This document shows, in pieces, positions 41,192 through 49,135 of a stretch of DNA of 64,000 bases. Source of the stretch: an uncultured Lachnospiraceae bacterium (lineage in GTDB: Bacteria > Bacillota > Clostridia > Lachnospirales > Lachnospiraceae). A program made the position numbers and the translations under genes. The notes beneath the pieces were generated by a model. It saw only the letters and a program-made list of their open reading frames with translations, had not been told where the DNA came from and did not search any database. The DNA lies in the NCBI GenBank assembly GCA_900550475.1, contig URSA01000012.1, positions 14,208 to 78,207 on the forward strand. The letters are read 5' to 3'. Every line of letters begins with the position of its first letter. The first letter of the stretch is position 1.

Positions 41192-42976
41192 TCAGCTCAC
41201 CACCTGCTCCTTATACTCTCTCACCGCAGCCAGTATTTTTTCGATCAGCGCCTCATTCAGTTTTCCGGTCTGATCGATCTCCGCCCCGATCTGCGGATAT
41301 TTCTCATCCATCCACGCAAGAAGTTTTCTCTGAAACTCCTTCAACTGTGCCACCGGGACATCCAAAAACAGCTTCCCGGTTGCCGCGCACAGGGTAATCA
41401 CCTGCGCATGCTGCGACATGGGCTGCTCCAAGGGCTGTTTCAGCAGCTCCATCAACCCTTTGCCGTACAAAAGCTGATTCTTCGTGACCGCATCCAGATC
41501 GGAGCTGAACTGGGTGAACACCTCCATCTCCCGGTACTGAGCCAGAGCGATACGGATATTTCCCGCGGCCTTCTTCATCGCCTTTGTCTGTGCGGCTCCA
41601 CCTACACGGGATACGGACAGGCCCACATTGACCGCCGGTCTCATACCTGAGAAAAACAGGTCGCTCTCCAGAAAAATCTGTCCGTCTGTGATGGAAATTA
41701 CGTTGGTGGGAATGTATGCGGACACATCCCCTGCCTGTGTTTCGATAATGGGCAGCGCCGTAATGGAGCCTCCTCCCAGCGCATCGCTCAATCTGCTGGA
41801 TCTCTCCAACAGTCTGGAATGCAGATAGAATACATCCCCGGGATACGCCTCACGCCCCGGAGAGCGCTCCAAAAGCAGGGACAGTGCCCGGTAGGCAACC
41901 GCATGCTTGGAGAGATCATCATACACGATCAGCACATCCTGACCCCTGTGCATGAAAAACTCCGCCAGCGCCGTGCCCGAATACGGAGCGATGTACTGTA
42001 ACGGAGCCGGCTCACTTGCCGTCGCCGAAACCACAATGCTGTACTCCATGGCGCCGTGCTTTTCCAGTGTGTTCACCAGACGGGACACCGTGGATGCCTT
42101 CTGCCCGATCGCCACATAAACACAGATCACATTTTTGCCCTTCTGGTTCAATATGGTATCCACCGCAATGGAGGTTTTGCCCGTCTGCCTGTCACCGATG
42201 ATCAGCTCTCTCTGTCCGCGCCCTATGGGGAACATGGAGTCAATGGCAAGAATGCCCGTCTCTAACGGTGTATCCACGGACTGTCTCTCCACAATGCCGG
42301 GGGCAGGCTGTTCAATGGGTCTGTAATCCTCCGCATCTATTTTTCCCTTTCCGTCTATGGGCTCACCCAGCGCATTGACCACACGGCCGATGAAGGAATC
42401 TCCCACGGGGATGCCCGCCATCCGCTCGCTTCGGATCGCCTTGGTTCCCTCCTCGATCTCCGTCTCGCTTCCCAACAGGATACAGCCGATTCCGTCGCTG
42501 CTAACATCCTGTACCATCGCCTTCTGTCCGTTCTCAAAAACAATGATCTCCCCGTACATGGCATGATCCGCACCGTTGATGTAAACGATGCCGTCCCCCA
42601 CGCTCTCCACGGTTCCCACTTCGTTTCCGGCAAAATCCACCATCTGCATGCCGTCACGCAGGATGCCGATAATCTCCCTCTGTTCAAGCAGGGACTGCGC
42701 GCCGTGAATGTCGAGGCTCTCTATCTTCTTTTTGAGCTGTGCCTCCCGTCCCCCGGTACTCCAGTCGTACTCCTCGTTTCCCGCCCGGAGAATGAAGCCG
42801 CTGCCCAGATCCTTATTTTCCCGGCGGATCACATTCAGCTCTCGCCCCGGAATTTTTTTTTGCAGGAAATCAAGGATCCCGGCATACTGTTTTTCGTCCG
42901 GCTCCGCTACATACTCAAGCACACAGTCAACGGGCATCTGTTTTTCCGTTTCCTGATATTCATTAAGATTCTGCAT
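41192..42976 (-). CDS. atpA: ATP synthase F1 alpha subunit with N-terminal delta-like domain
   Basis: The 594-residue protein is about 90 residues longer than normal alpha. Residues ~105-594 are a complete alpha subunit: EVGTVESVGDGIVYINGADH, P-loop GDRQTGKTSIAVD, and VSRVGGAAQTKAMKKAAG. Residues ~15-90 resemble the C-terminal domain of delta (OSCP-like), with a predicted strand/helix LEYVAEPDEKQYAGILDFLQ and LGSGFILRAGNEEYDWSTGG matching the usual IGG-vvlrigdkviDgSvrg pattern, ending in a helix AQLKKKIESL. No atpH exists between atpF and atpA, where it should lie, so the fusion seems to replace it. The ATG at 42976 follows GAGGAG and overlaps atpF by 14 bp; a GTG at 42988 is less likely. Confidence 0.9.
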   Translation of the reverse strand: MQNLNEYQETEKQMPVDCVLEYVAEPDEKQYAGILDFLQKKIPGRELNVIRRENKDLGSGFILRAGNEEYDWSTGGREAQLKKKIESLDIHGAQSLLEQREIIGILRDGMQMVDFAGNEVGTVESVGDGIVYINGADHAMYGEIIVFENGQKAMVQDVSSDGIGCILLGSETEIEEGTKAIRSERMAGIPVGDSFIGRVVNALGEPIDGKGKIDAEDYRPIEQPAPGIVERQSVDTPLETGILAIDSMFPIGRGQRELIIGDRQTGKTSIAVDTILNQKGKNVICVYVAIGQKASTVSRLVNTLEKHGAMEYSIVVSATASEPAPLQYIAPYSGTALAEFFMHRGQDVLIVYDDLSKHAVAYRALSLLLERSPGREAYPGDVFYLHSRLLERSSRLSDALGGGSITALPIIETQAGDVSAYIPTNVISITDGQIFLESDLFFSGMRPAVNVGLSVSRVGGAAQTKAMKKAAGNIRIALAQYREMEVFTQFSSDLDAVTKNQLLYGKGLMELLKQPLEQPMSQHAQVITLCAATGKLFLDVPVAQLKEFQRKLLAWMDEKYPQIGAEIDQTGKLNEALIEKILAAVREYKEQVVS

Positions 42977-43451
42977 GTGTCTCCTCACCTGCTTTTTTCA
43001 AAAATTGGTCGTAGATGCCGCTGTTGTCCGTCTCCCTGCGCACACTCTCGCATGCTGCCTCGGATAACATGGAACGGATTTCTCTCTCCGCCCTGCTCAC
43101 CATACCCGCATGCTCCTGCTCCGCGCTTCTGCGGGAGTCGGAAAGGATCTGCTCTGCCTTCTGGTTTGCCTCCGCCACGATCTGCCTGTATGCCGCACGG
43201 GCATCCTCCTCGGCCTGCTGTATCACTTTTGCCTTCTCGTCACGGATGCCTTCCTCCAGCGCCTCGTATTTTTCCTTCTGCGCTTTTGCCTCATCCTCCG
43301 CTTTCTTTGCTTCTTCATAACGGGAGGCAATCGCCTGCTCACGTTTTTCAATTATCCGGTTGACCGGCTTGAACAGGAATTTTCTGATTAAAAGATACCA
43401 AACAAGCAGGTTGATTACCGTAAAGAGCAGATTGATATCCAGTCTTAACAT
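42963..43451 (-). CDS. atpF: ATP synthase Fo b subunit
   Basis: The 162-residue peripheral stalk protein has one N-terminal membrane helix (LLFTVINLLVWYLLIRKFLF, then PVNRIIEKRE) and a long charged coiled coil (EAKKAEDEAKAQKEKYEALE). It is followed directly by the delta-alpha fusion, whose delta-like part is the expected partner of the C-terminal end of b. There is no second b-type gene and no b-delta fusion. Confidence 0.92.
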   Translation of the reverse strand: MLRLDINLLFTVINLLVWYLLIRKFLFKPVNRIIEKREQAIASRYEEAKKAEDEAKAQKEKYEALEEGIRDEKAKVIQQAEEDARAAYRQIVAEANQKAEQILSDSRRSAEQEHAGMVSRAEREIRSMLSEAACESVRRETDNSGIYDQFLKKAGEETHAES

Positions 43452-43478
43452 ATAAGTACCATCCCTTTCCCGCTACTG

Positions 43479-43706
43479 TCAGCCCAAAAGAATAATGATC
43501 AGAAGTCCGATAACGAAGCCGTAAATAGCCGTTGCCTCCGCAAGTGCGGATCCCAGAAGCAGAAGCTTCGTGATCTTGCCCTCCGCCTCCGGCTGCCTTG
43601 CCACCGCGTCCGTTGCCTTTGCCGTTGCCAGCCCGATACCGATTCCCGCTCCGATACCTGTCAATACTGCGATTCCTGCTCCGATTGCAATAAGTGTCGT
43701 ACTCAT
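43479..43706 (-). CDS. atpE: ATP synthase Fo c subunit
   Basis: The 75-residue hairpin has two membrane helices joined by the polar loop [10 protein letters not shown]. The ion-binding Glu is in [10 protein letters not shown] of helix 2. The helix 1 Gln and helix 2 Ser typical of sodium-binding c subunits (GQG and AEST) are replaced by GIG and AEAT, so I infer proton coupling. It lies 17 bp downstream of atpB. Confidence 0.95.
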   Translation of the reverse strand: MSTTLIAIGAGIAVLTGIGAGIGIGLATAKATDAVARQPEAEGKITKLLLLGSALAEATAIYGFVIGLLIIILLG

Positions 43707-43723
43707 AGTTGTTCTCCTCTCTC

Positions 43724-44398
43724 CTATTCGATTGCTTCTTTAATAAAAAGACCTGTTAAAAATACAAAGACATATGCCTGTATCAATCCGTCAAACAGAT
43801 CAAAGTACAAGCTGAATACCACCGGCAGACCCACCGGCATGATGTACTCGATCAGCTTCATAATGACAAACGCGCCAAGCACATTCCCGAACAAACGCAT
43901 GCACAGCGAAAGGGGTTTGATAAACAGCTCCAGTATATTGATGGGCGTAACCAGCACAATCGGCTCCGCAAAGCCCTTGATCCACTTCTTGATTCCTTTT
44001 TTATGGATCCCGGAGAACTCGATCAGCACAATGCTCATGAGCGCCAGCGCCGCCGTCACGTTCATATCCTTGGTGGGCGGCTTAAACCCGAACACGCCGA
44101 CCAGATTGGCTGCGCCGATATAGATCAGCACCGCCGTCAGATAGGCTGCATACCCTTTGCCTTCCGTTCCCACGATTCCCTCGCTCACGCCCTGTATCCA
44201 CGTCACCGCATGCTCCAGCAGCAGTTGTCCCTTTCCGGGATTCTCCACCTTGAGTTTTCTGGTAACCAGCAAAGAAATAAGGAGTACCACTCCCATAATG
44301 ATCCAGGTCACTACCACGGATTCCGAAATGCCGATGCCGCCGACCGTAAAGACATTTTCACAGTTCAGCTCTTCCCTCAGCGTCTCTCCCAAGCTCAT
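43724..44398 (-). CDS. atpB: ATP synthase Fo a subunit
   Basis: The 224-residue membrane protein has the essential Arg in [19 protein letters not shown] and the C-terminal helix [20 protein letters not shown]. It is the first gene of the operon; no atpI is seen upstream. A weak promoter candidate lies in the AT-rich region before it (TATTAT near 44460 on the minus strand). Confidence 0.94.
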   Translation of the reverse strand: MSLGETLREELNCENVFTVGGIGISESVVVTWIIMGVVLLISLLVTRKLKVENPGKGQLLLEHAVTWIQGVSEGIVGTEGKGYAAYLTAVLIYIGAANLVGVFGFKPPTKDMNVTAALALMSIVLIEFSGIHKKGIKKWIKGFAEPIVLVTPINILELFIKPLSLCMRLFGNVLGAFVIMKLIEYIMPVGLPVVFSLYFDLFDGLIQAYVFVFLTGLFIKEAIE

Positions 44399-44717
44399 GT
44401 CCGCACTTCCTTCCTTTGTTTATTCTGAGTCAATCTCTATTATCTGTCGATCCCCTATATAATAATTCTCTTTTTCCGCAAAGTCCATAGTTTATTTTTC
44501 AATCTTTCACAATACAACTTTTTGTATATCTTTCTTTCTATTTTGATGGGCAACACCATATCTTGTGTCCGTCATTCTTTTTTCGTAAAATAATAATTAT
44601 TTTTTTCTACATCTTCTTCCCGCATATTTCCTTGCGCATGACGGCAGACTGTGATATACACTCTGTATAACAAACTTCTATCTTTTCTCAGAAAGGACAC
44701 ATCTTCGCACCGACGAG
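44399..44717. other. Gene-free stretch between atpB and the Rpn-family gene
   Basis: About 320 AT-rich bases that should hold the atp operon promoter. In the last 66 bases (from the TGA near 44651) the frame of the Rpn-family gene is open and encodes LRTDEV just before its first usable start, so part of this region is decayed coding DNA. No RNA gene or clear hairpin was seen. Confidence 0.5.
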
Positions 44718-45593
44718 GTGCATTCCGTTGACATCGCTAATCCCGTGGAGCTCGGCAGCGCCATCGACGCCAAGGACTTTGTTCTGGATGTCAAGATTCT
44801 GTTGAACAACCACACGCTCCTCAACCTTGAAATGCAGGTACTCAACGAAGGAAATTGGCCCGACCGCTCCCTGTCCTACCTCTGCCGCTCCTTCGATCAG
44901 CTGAACCGCGGGCAGAACTACGGGGATGCAAAACCGGTTCTGCACATCAGTTTTCTGGATTTTACGCTCTTTTCCGACCACCCGGAATTTTATTCCACCT
45001 ATATGTTATTAAATGTGAAAAATTATACGATTTATAGTGACAAATTTGTCCTGTCTGTGGTAAACTTAACTCAGACGAAACTGGCAACCCCGGAAGACAA
45101 GGCCTGTCATTTAGACGAATGGGCTGCGCTTTTCAAAGCAACCACATGGGAGGAAATACGTATGCTTGCATCCGAAAATGAGTTTATTGCCGAAGCTGCA
45201 CAAACCATGTATAAGCTCACGGCAGAGGAACAGATCCGACAGCAGTGCGAGGCCAGGGAAGATTTCTACCGGCAGCAGAACTATGTAAAATACAGACATG
45301 AGAAGGAAATGGCGGAAGCCAGAGAGGATTTTGAGCGACAGCAGAACTATGTAAAGCACAAGCATGAGCAGGAGATGGCGGAAGCCAGAGAGGATTTCGA
45401 GCGGCAGCAGAACTATGTAAAGCACAAGCATGAACAGGAGATGGCGGAAGCGCGGGCAGGTTTTGAAAGGCAGAAACAAGATACCGAGACTGCTCATGAG
45501 AGAGAGATGGCAGAACAGAAACAGCAGTTTGAGCATGAAATCGCAGAAAAGGACGCCCTCATCGCCCGGCTTCTGTCAGAAAAAGCCAAATAG
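44718..45593 (+). CDS. Rpn-family (PD-(D/E)XK) nuclease/transposase, probably N-terminally truncated
   Basis: The 291-residue frame starts inside the nuclease domain. LDVKILLNNHTLLNLEMQV holds the D and ExQ residues of the PD-(D/E)XK active site and is followed by WPDRSLSYLCRSFDQLNRGQ, HISFLDFTLFSDHPEFYSTY and WAALFKATTWEEIRMLA, all family hallmarks. The usual first 35-40 residues are absent and the only start is a GTG (44718) with no Shine-Dalgarno; homologous codons continue upstream to a stop. The C-terminal linker is built of 22-residue repeats. Rpn proteins promote RecA-independent recombination in E. coli. Probably a decayed member of a multi-copy family, although the frame itself is open. 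Confidence 0.75.
   Translation: MHSVDIANPVELGSAIDAKDFVLDVKILLNNHTLLNLEMQVLNEGNWPDRSLSYLCRSFDQLNRGQNYGDAKPVLHISFLDFTLFSDHPEFYSTYMLLNVKNYTIYSDKFVLSVVNLTQTKLATPEDKACHLDEWAALFKATTWEEIRMLASENEFIAEAAQTMYKLTAEEQIRQQCEAREDFYRQQNYVKYRHEKEMAEAREDFERQQNYVKHKHEQEMAEAREDFERQQNYVKHKHEQEMAEARAGFERQKQDTETAHEREMAEQKQQFEHEIAEKDALIARLLSEKAK
45249..45512 (+). repeat. 66-bp in-frame tandem repeat in the Rpn-family gene
   Basis: Four consecutive 66-bp units (45249-45314, 45315-45380, 45381-45446, 45447-45512). The middle two are nearly identical and encode EAREDFERQQNYVKHKHEQE plus MA; the first and last have diverged, and a partial fifth follows. They would form an extendable charged helix. Confidence 0.9.
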
Positions 45594-45632
45594 CCCCGCG
45601 GCAGCCTGCCGCAGAACCATCTGGCTTTTTTT
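45583..45632. terminator. Bidirectional terminator between the Rpn gene and the ABC operon
   Basis: AGCCA and TGGCT flank an inner stem GCGGCAG-CCT-GCCGC, with TTTTTTT on the plus side and TTTT on the minus side. It serves two convergent genes. Confidence 0.7.
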
Positions 45633-46406
45633 CTAATTTCCGCACTCAACACTGATTTTGTTGAATGTGCTCATAATATCCTCAGTGGTAGTGGACGCCT
45701 TCTCCGCCCCGGCGCGATCTATGATCGCCTCGCCCTGATGCATCATGATCAGGCGGTTTCCATACTCTACCGCATATCGCAGATTGTGCGTTACCATGAT
45801 GGTCGTGACCTTCTTTTCCTTCACTACCTGATTGGTCAGCTCCATAATGCGGTCTGCCGTCTTGGGATCCAGCGCTGCCGTGTGTTCATCCAGAATCAGG
45901 AACTCGATGGGCGTCATGGTCGACATCAAAAGTGCCAACGCCTGTCTCTGTCCGCCGGAGAGCGCTCCCACCTGCGTATGAAGCTTATCCTCCAGCCCCA
46001 GATTCAGTTCTGCCAGCAGCTCGCGGTAAGCATCAATTCTTGCCTTATTCACTCCTCTCCCCAGGTTGTAAGGCTTTCCCTTATTATCCGCAATGGAGAG
46101 GTTTTCCAGAATCGTCATGGACGGGCAGGTTCCCTTCGACGGATCCTGATAGACGCGCCCGATCTTGCGGTGCCGCAGAAAATCCTTCTTTCCGACAATG
46201 GAAGTGCCGTTTACCACAATGTCACCGGAATCAATGGGAATACTGCCGCAAATAATGTTCAGCATGGAGGTCTTTCCCGAACCGTTGCTTCCCACCACTG
46301 CCACAAAGTCACCGTCCTGTATGGTCAGGGAAAAATTCTGGAACAGACACAGCTCGTTGACAGAGCCGGGATTGTAATATTTATGGATGTTCTTTAACTC
46401 TATCAT
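45633..46406 (-). CDS. trpZ: ABC transporter ATP-binding protein (predicted tryptophan uptake)
   Basis: The 257-residue ATPase has Walker A GSNGSGKTS, signature LSGGQRQAL, Walker B FLILDEHTAALD and the switch His in MVTHNLRYAV. It overlaps the permease gene by 4 bp and is the last gene of a three-gene operon behind a tryptophan T-box. Operons of this kind with a DUF534-type binding protein have been named TrpXYZ in Firmicutes; the symbol reflects that prediction. Confidence 0.85.
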   Translation of the reverse strand: MIELKNIHKYYNPGSVNELCLFQNFSLTIQDGDFVAVVGSNGSGKTSMLNIICGSIPIDSGDIVVNGTSIVGKKDFLRHRKIGRVYQDPSKGTCPSMTILENLSIADNKGKPYNLGRGVNKARIDAYRELLAELNLGLEDKLHTQVGALSGGQRQALALLMSTMTPIEFLILDEHTAALDPKTADRIMELTNQVVKEKKVTTIMVTHNLRYAVEYGNRLIMMHQGEAIIDRAGAEKASTTTEDIMSTFNKISVECGN

Positions 46407-47305
46407 GCCTCTTTTCCTCCCTGCTGCCGGATCTTCGCCGCACGGTTGCGATCCATGCAGATCACCAGTATAATCAGGAACAACACTGCCGTGATCATCT
46501 TCAGATCCGTGGACGGCAGACCCATTTTCAGTGCAAGTGCAACACAGCCTTTGTAGATCACGGAGCCGATCACCACGCTGGTCGTCACACGCATAAACGT
46601 TATCCTCTTGAACAGACTGGTTCCGATAATTACGCTGGCAAGACCGATCACCATGGTACCGGTTCCCATGGAGACGTCAAAGAACCGCTGCTGCTGTGCG
46701 TAAACGCAGCCCCCCAGCGAGACAAGTCCGTTGGCGATGGCAAGACCGATGATCTTTACCTTTCCCTTATCCACACCGAGGGAGGTAACGATGGTATCGT
46801 TATCTCCCACAGCTCTCAGCAAAAAGCCGGATTTGGTGCGCAGATAGGCATCCAACAGATATTTTGTCACAAGCATGATCAGAAAGACAATGACCACCGT
46901 CCTGTACGGCTGCAGAGCCTGAGGACAGATTCCGTTCACCAGATCGTTATCGAAGATTGTCTGGTTGCTGTAAATCGGGAAATTCGCGCGTCCCGCCACG
47001 CGGAGATTGACCGTATAGAGCGCCGTCATCATAATAATTCCGGACAGCAGATCCCTCACCTTCAGCTTAACGTGGATCAACCCTGTAAGCGTTCCCGCCA
47101 CCGCGCCCGCCAGAAAGCTGATCGGCAGGGTAAGCAGTGGGGCAACGCCTTTGGAAATGAGCACACATGTCACTGCCGCGCCCATGGGAAAGCTGCCATC
47201 CACCGTCAGATCCGGAAAATCCAGAATCTTATAGGTAATGTATATTCCCAATGCCATAATGGCGTAAATCATTCCTTGCTCCAAAACACTCAGTAACAGT
47301 GACAC
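46403..47305 (-). CDS. trpY: ABC transporter permease (predicted tryptophan uptake)
   Basis: The 300-residue membrane protein has about eight hydrophobic helices and the pattern of branched-chain amino-acid-type permeases: ITYKILDFPDLTVDGSFPMG near the start and VGDNDTIVTSLGVDKGKVKI in the cytoplasmic coupling region. Permeases of this subfamily work with ABC_sub_bind lipoproteins. It lies 15 bp after the binding-protein gene. Confidence 0.85.
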   Translation of the reverse strand: MSLLLSVLEQGMIYAIMALGIYITYKILDFPDLTVDGSFPMGAAVTCVLISKGVAPLLTLPISFLAGAVAGTLTGLIHVKLKVRDLLSGIIMMTALYTVNLRVAGRANFPIYSNQTIFDNDLVNGICPQALQPYRTVVIVFLIMLVTKYLLDAYLRTKSGFLLRAVGDNDTIVTSLGVDKGKVKIIGLAIANGLVSLGGCVYAQQQRFFDVSMGTGTMVIGLASVIIGTSLFKRITFMRVTTSVVIGSVIYKGCVALALKMGLPSTDLKMITAVLFLIILVICMDRNRAAKIRQQGGKEA

Positions 47306-47320
47306 GATGCTTCCTCCTTG

Positions 47321-48325
47321 TTATTCTACCACGATTTCATCAAATTTCTCATAGGCGCCTGCAACAAAGTCATCGGCAAGAACCAGATTAACCTTTGCGG
47401 CTGCGGCTGTATTGACATACAGGCTGGGCTCGGTGATGGATTCAAAATTCATGTCCGATGCCGCTGCCTCTCCCTTCAGCACCTTTGCAGCCATGTGACC
47501 GGTCTGCTTTCCCAACTCAAAGTATTCAAGACCCATGGATGCCACGCAGCCCGCCTTCACCTGCTCAACCTCAGAGCCGAATACCGGAATGCCGGCGTCA
47601 TTTGCCTTTGCCAGCACCGTCTGCAATGCTGATACCACCGTGTTATCGGTCAGGTTGGTAATGCAGTCCACCTTTGTCACCAGATCTGCTGCCGCAAGAT
47701 CCACATCCGCGATGGTGTTGATTCCCACATCCACGATCTCAAATCCGTAATTGTCAGCGACTTCCTTGTACTCCGCAATGGTGCTTACGGAATTTGCTTC
47801 GCTGGTGGTATAGATGATGCCAACCTTCGTCGCATCGGGAAGGATCTGGCGGATCATCTGCAGCTGTGCGTCAACTGCCAGTGCATCACAGGTACCTGTG
47901 ATATTCCCCACAGGAGAACCGTCCTCCTTTGCGAGTCCCGCGCCCACCGGGTCGGATACCGCCGTATAGATCACCGGAATGTCCGTGTTCATGGTGGAGT
48001 TGTAAGCACTCATGGCACAGGGTGTGGCAATGGCGCAGATCAGATCCACCTTCTTTGATACATAATTGTCGGAGATGGTACTTGCAGTACCCGTATCCGT
48101 CTGTGCATTATCAAACAGCACCGTCAGGTTTTCCCCCTCCACAAATCCTTCCTCCGCAAGACCTGCCAGAAATCCCTCACGGCAGTTGTCCAGAGAACCA
48201 TGCTCTGCAAACTGGGAGATACCGATGGTGTAGGTTTTCTCTTTCGAGGAACCAGTGTTACCGCATGCTGCAAGTCCGAATACCATCATTGCCGATAAGA
48301 TTGCTGCCAAAACTTTTTTCTTCAT
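47321..48325 (-). CDS. trpX: ABC transporter substrate-binding lipoprotein (predicted tryptophan)
   Basis: The 334-residue lipoprotein has a signal peptide ending LAAC (Cys about 22) and the ABC_sub_bind fold: GISQFAEHGSLDNCREGFL, PVIYTAVSDPVGAGL, KVGIIYTTSEANSVSTIAEY and IPVFGSEVEQVKAGCVASMG. This family binds amino acids such as tryptophan or tyrosine. The UGG specifier in the T-box upstream favours tryptophan. Confidence 0.87.
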   Translation of the reverse strand: MKKKVLAAILSAMMVFGLAACGNTGSSKEKTYTIGISQFAEHGSLDNCREGFLAGLAEEGFVEGENLTVLFDNAQTDTGTASTISDNYVSKKVDLICAIATPCAMSAYNSTMNTDIPVIYTAVSDPVGAGLAKEDGSPVGNITGTCDALAVDAQLQMIRQILPDATKVGIIYTTSEANSVSTIAEYKEVADNYGFEIVDVGINTIADVDLAAADLVTKVDCITNLTDNTVVSALQTVLAKANDAGIPVFGSEVEQVKAGCVASMGLEYFELGKQTGHMAAKVLKGEAAASDMNFESITEPSLYVNTAAAAKVNLVLADDFVAGAYEKFDEIVVE

Positions 48326-48410
48326 AAGAAACTCCTCTCTGCGCCGTGCGCAATAAAAAATGTTGTGTGATTGGATTATGATAGTTTTGAGACCGGTTTC
48401 CTATGGTAAC

Positions 48411-48694
48411 AAAAAACCGCCTCAAGATTTCCTTGAGGCGGTAATCATCATTAACGCGGTGCCACTCAATTTCGATGAACCAAATGATTCATCCTTTGTT
48501 CCATGCACTATCATACATGTCGCCATGATAACGGGTGCGAATCCCGCCGGTGCCTACTATCGTTTCGGACCGTCCTCGAAAGCCCATTCAGCAGTTGTCC
48601 CCATGCCACCGTCCCACCAATCGGCAGCTCTCTGTAATAGTTGTCAAAAGCCTACTCTTCTTTCTCACAGGTTTGAAGCACTATTCATTTGTTG
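48411..48694 (-). promoter_or_regulatory. T-box leader with UGG (tryptophan) specifier
   Basis: On the minus strand: AGAGAGC and GGTTGGTG-like Stem I motifs (GCTGCCGATTGGTG), the specifier context CTGAATGGGCTTTCGAG with UGG at 48584-48586, an S-turn/Stem II region AGTAGGCACCGGCGGG paired to CCCGTTATC, the T-box core TGGCACCGCG (48455-48464), and a terminator ACCGCCTCAAG/CTTGAGGCGGT plus TTTTTT (48411-48442). Uncharged tRNA-Trp should stabilise the antiterminator and switch the transporter on. Confidence 0.88.
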
Positions 48695-48700
48695 TAAATT

Positions 48701-48729
48701 ACAATATACCCATCCTGCCGAATTGTCAA
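48701..48729 (-). promoter_or_regulatory. Promoter of the T-box/trpXYZ operon
   Basis: TTGACA (48724-48729), 17 bp, TATTGT (48701-48706) on the minus strand; TATATT at 15 bp is an alternative -10. The -35 overlaps the stop codon of the upstream regulator gene. Confidence 0.65.
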
Positions 48730-49124
48730 CCGTTTTTTTGAAAGAAAAATTCTTCCTTGAGCAGCGCCATCCCCTGCTGCTCATCTCCCAGAAGGAGAAG
48801 CCTGTCCCCCGGCTTGATGTCGAATATCCTGCGCGCCCTTGCGGGAATCACGATCTGCCCTTTCTCCCCCACCGTCACGACGCCAAACGCATATTTTCCT
48901 TTGGGAGGAACCCCGAGCCCGCATTCCTCCTTTTCATATTTCACCAGATCATCCAGCGTCACGCCGAATATTTCCGCCAGCAGGCGGCTTTTCCCGATGT
49001 CGGGCAGGGATTCTCCCGTTTCCCACTTTGACAGGGTCTGCCTGGACACATTAAGCTTTTCCGCCAGTTCCTCTTGGGACAGATGATTCAATTTCCGCAA
49101 TTCTATCAGATTATCCGCAAACAT
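48726..49124 (-). CDS. XRE-family regulator with C-terminal SpoVT/AbrB domain
   Basis: A 132-residue protein with an N-terminal Cro/C1 helix-turn-helix (LIELRKLNHLSQEELAEKLN and VSRQTLSKWETGESLPDI) and a C-terminal AbrB-like swapped-hairpin domain (VTVGEKGQIVIPARARRIFD, then IKPGDRLLLLGDE). Two DNA-binding modules in one chain suggest a dimeric regulator. The ATG at 49124 has AAGGAG 5 bp upstream, between it and the acyltransferase stop 12 bp away. The two genes form an operon. Confidence 0.88.
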   Translation of the reverse strand: MFADNLIELRKLNHLSQEELAEKLNVSRQTLSKWETGESLPDIGKSRLLAEIFGVTLDDLVKYEKEECGLGVPPKGKYAFGVVTVGEKGQIVIPARARRIFDIKPGDRLLLLGDEQQGMALLKEEFFFQKNG

Positions 49125-49135
49125 GATTCTCCTTA

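Noticed and set aside
42976..42988. GTG start 12 bp upstream for the alpha-delta fusion
   Set aside because: The GTG lies within the GTGAGGAG ribosome-binding sequence of the ATG at 42976.
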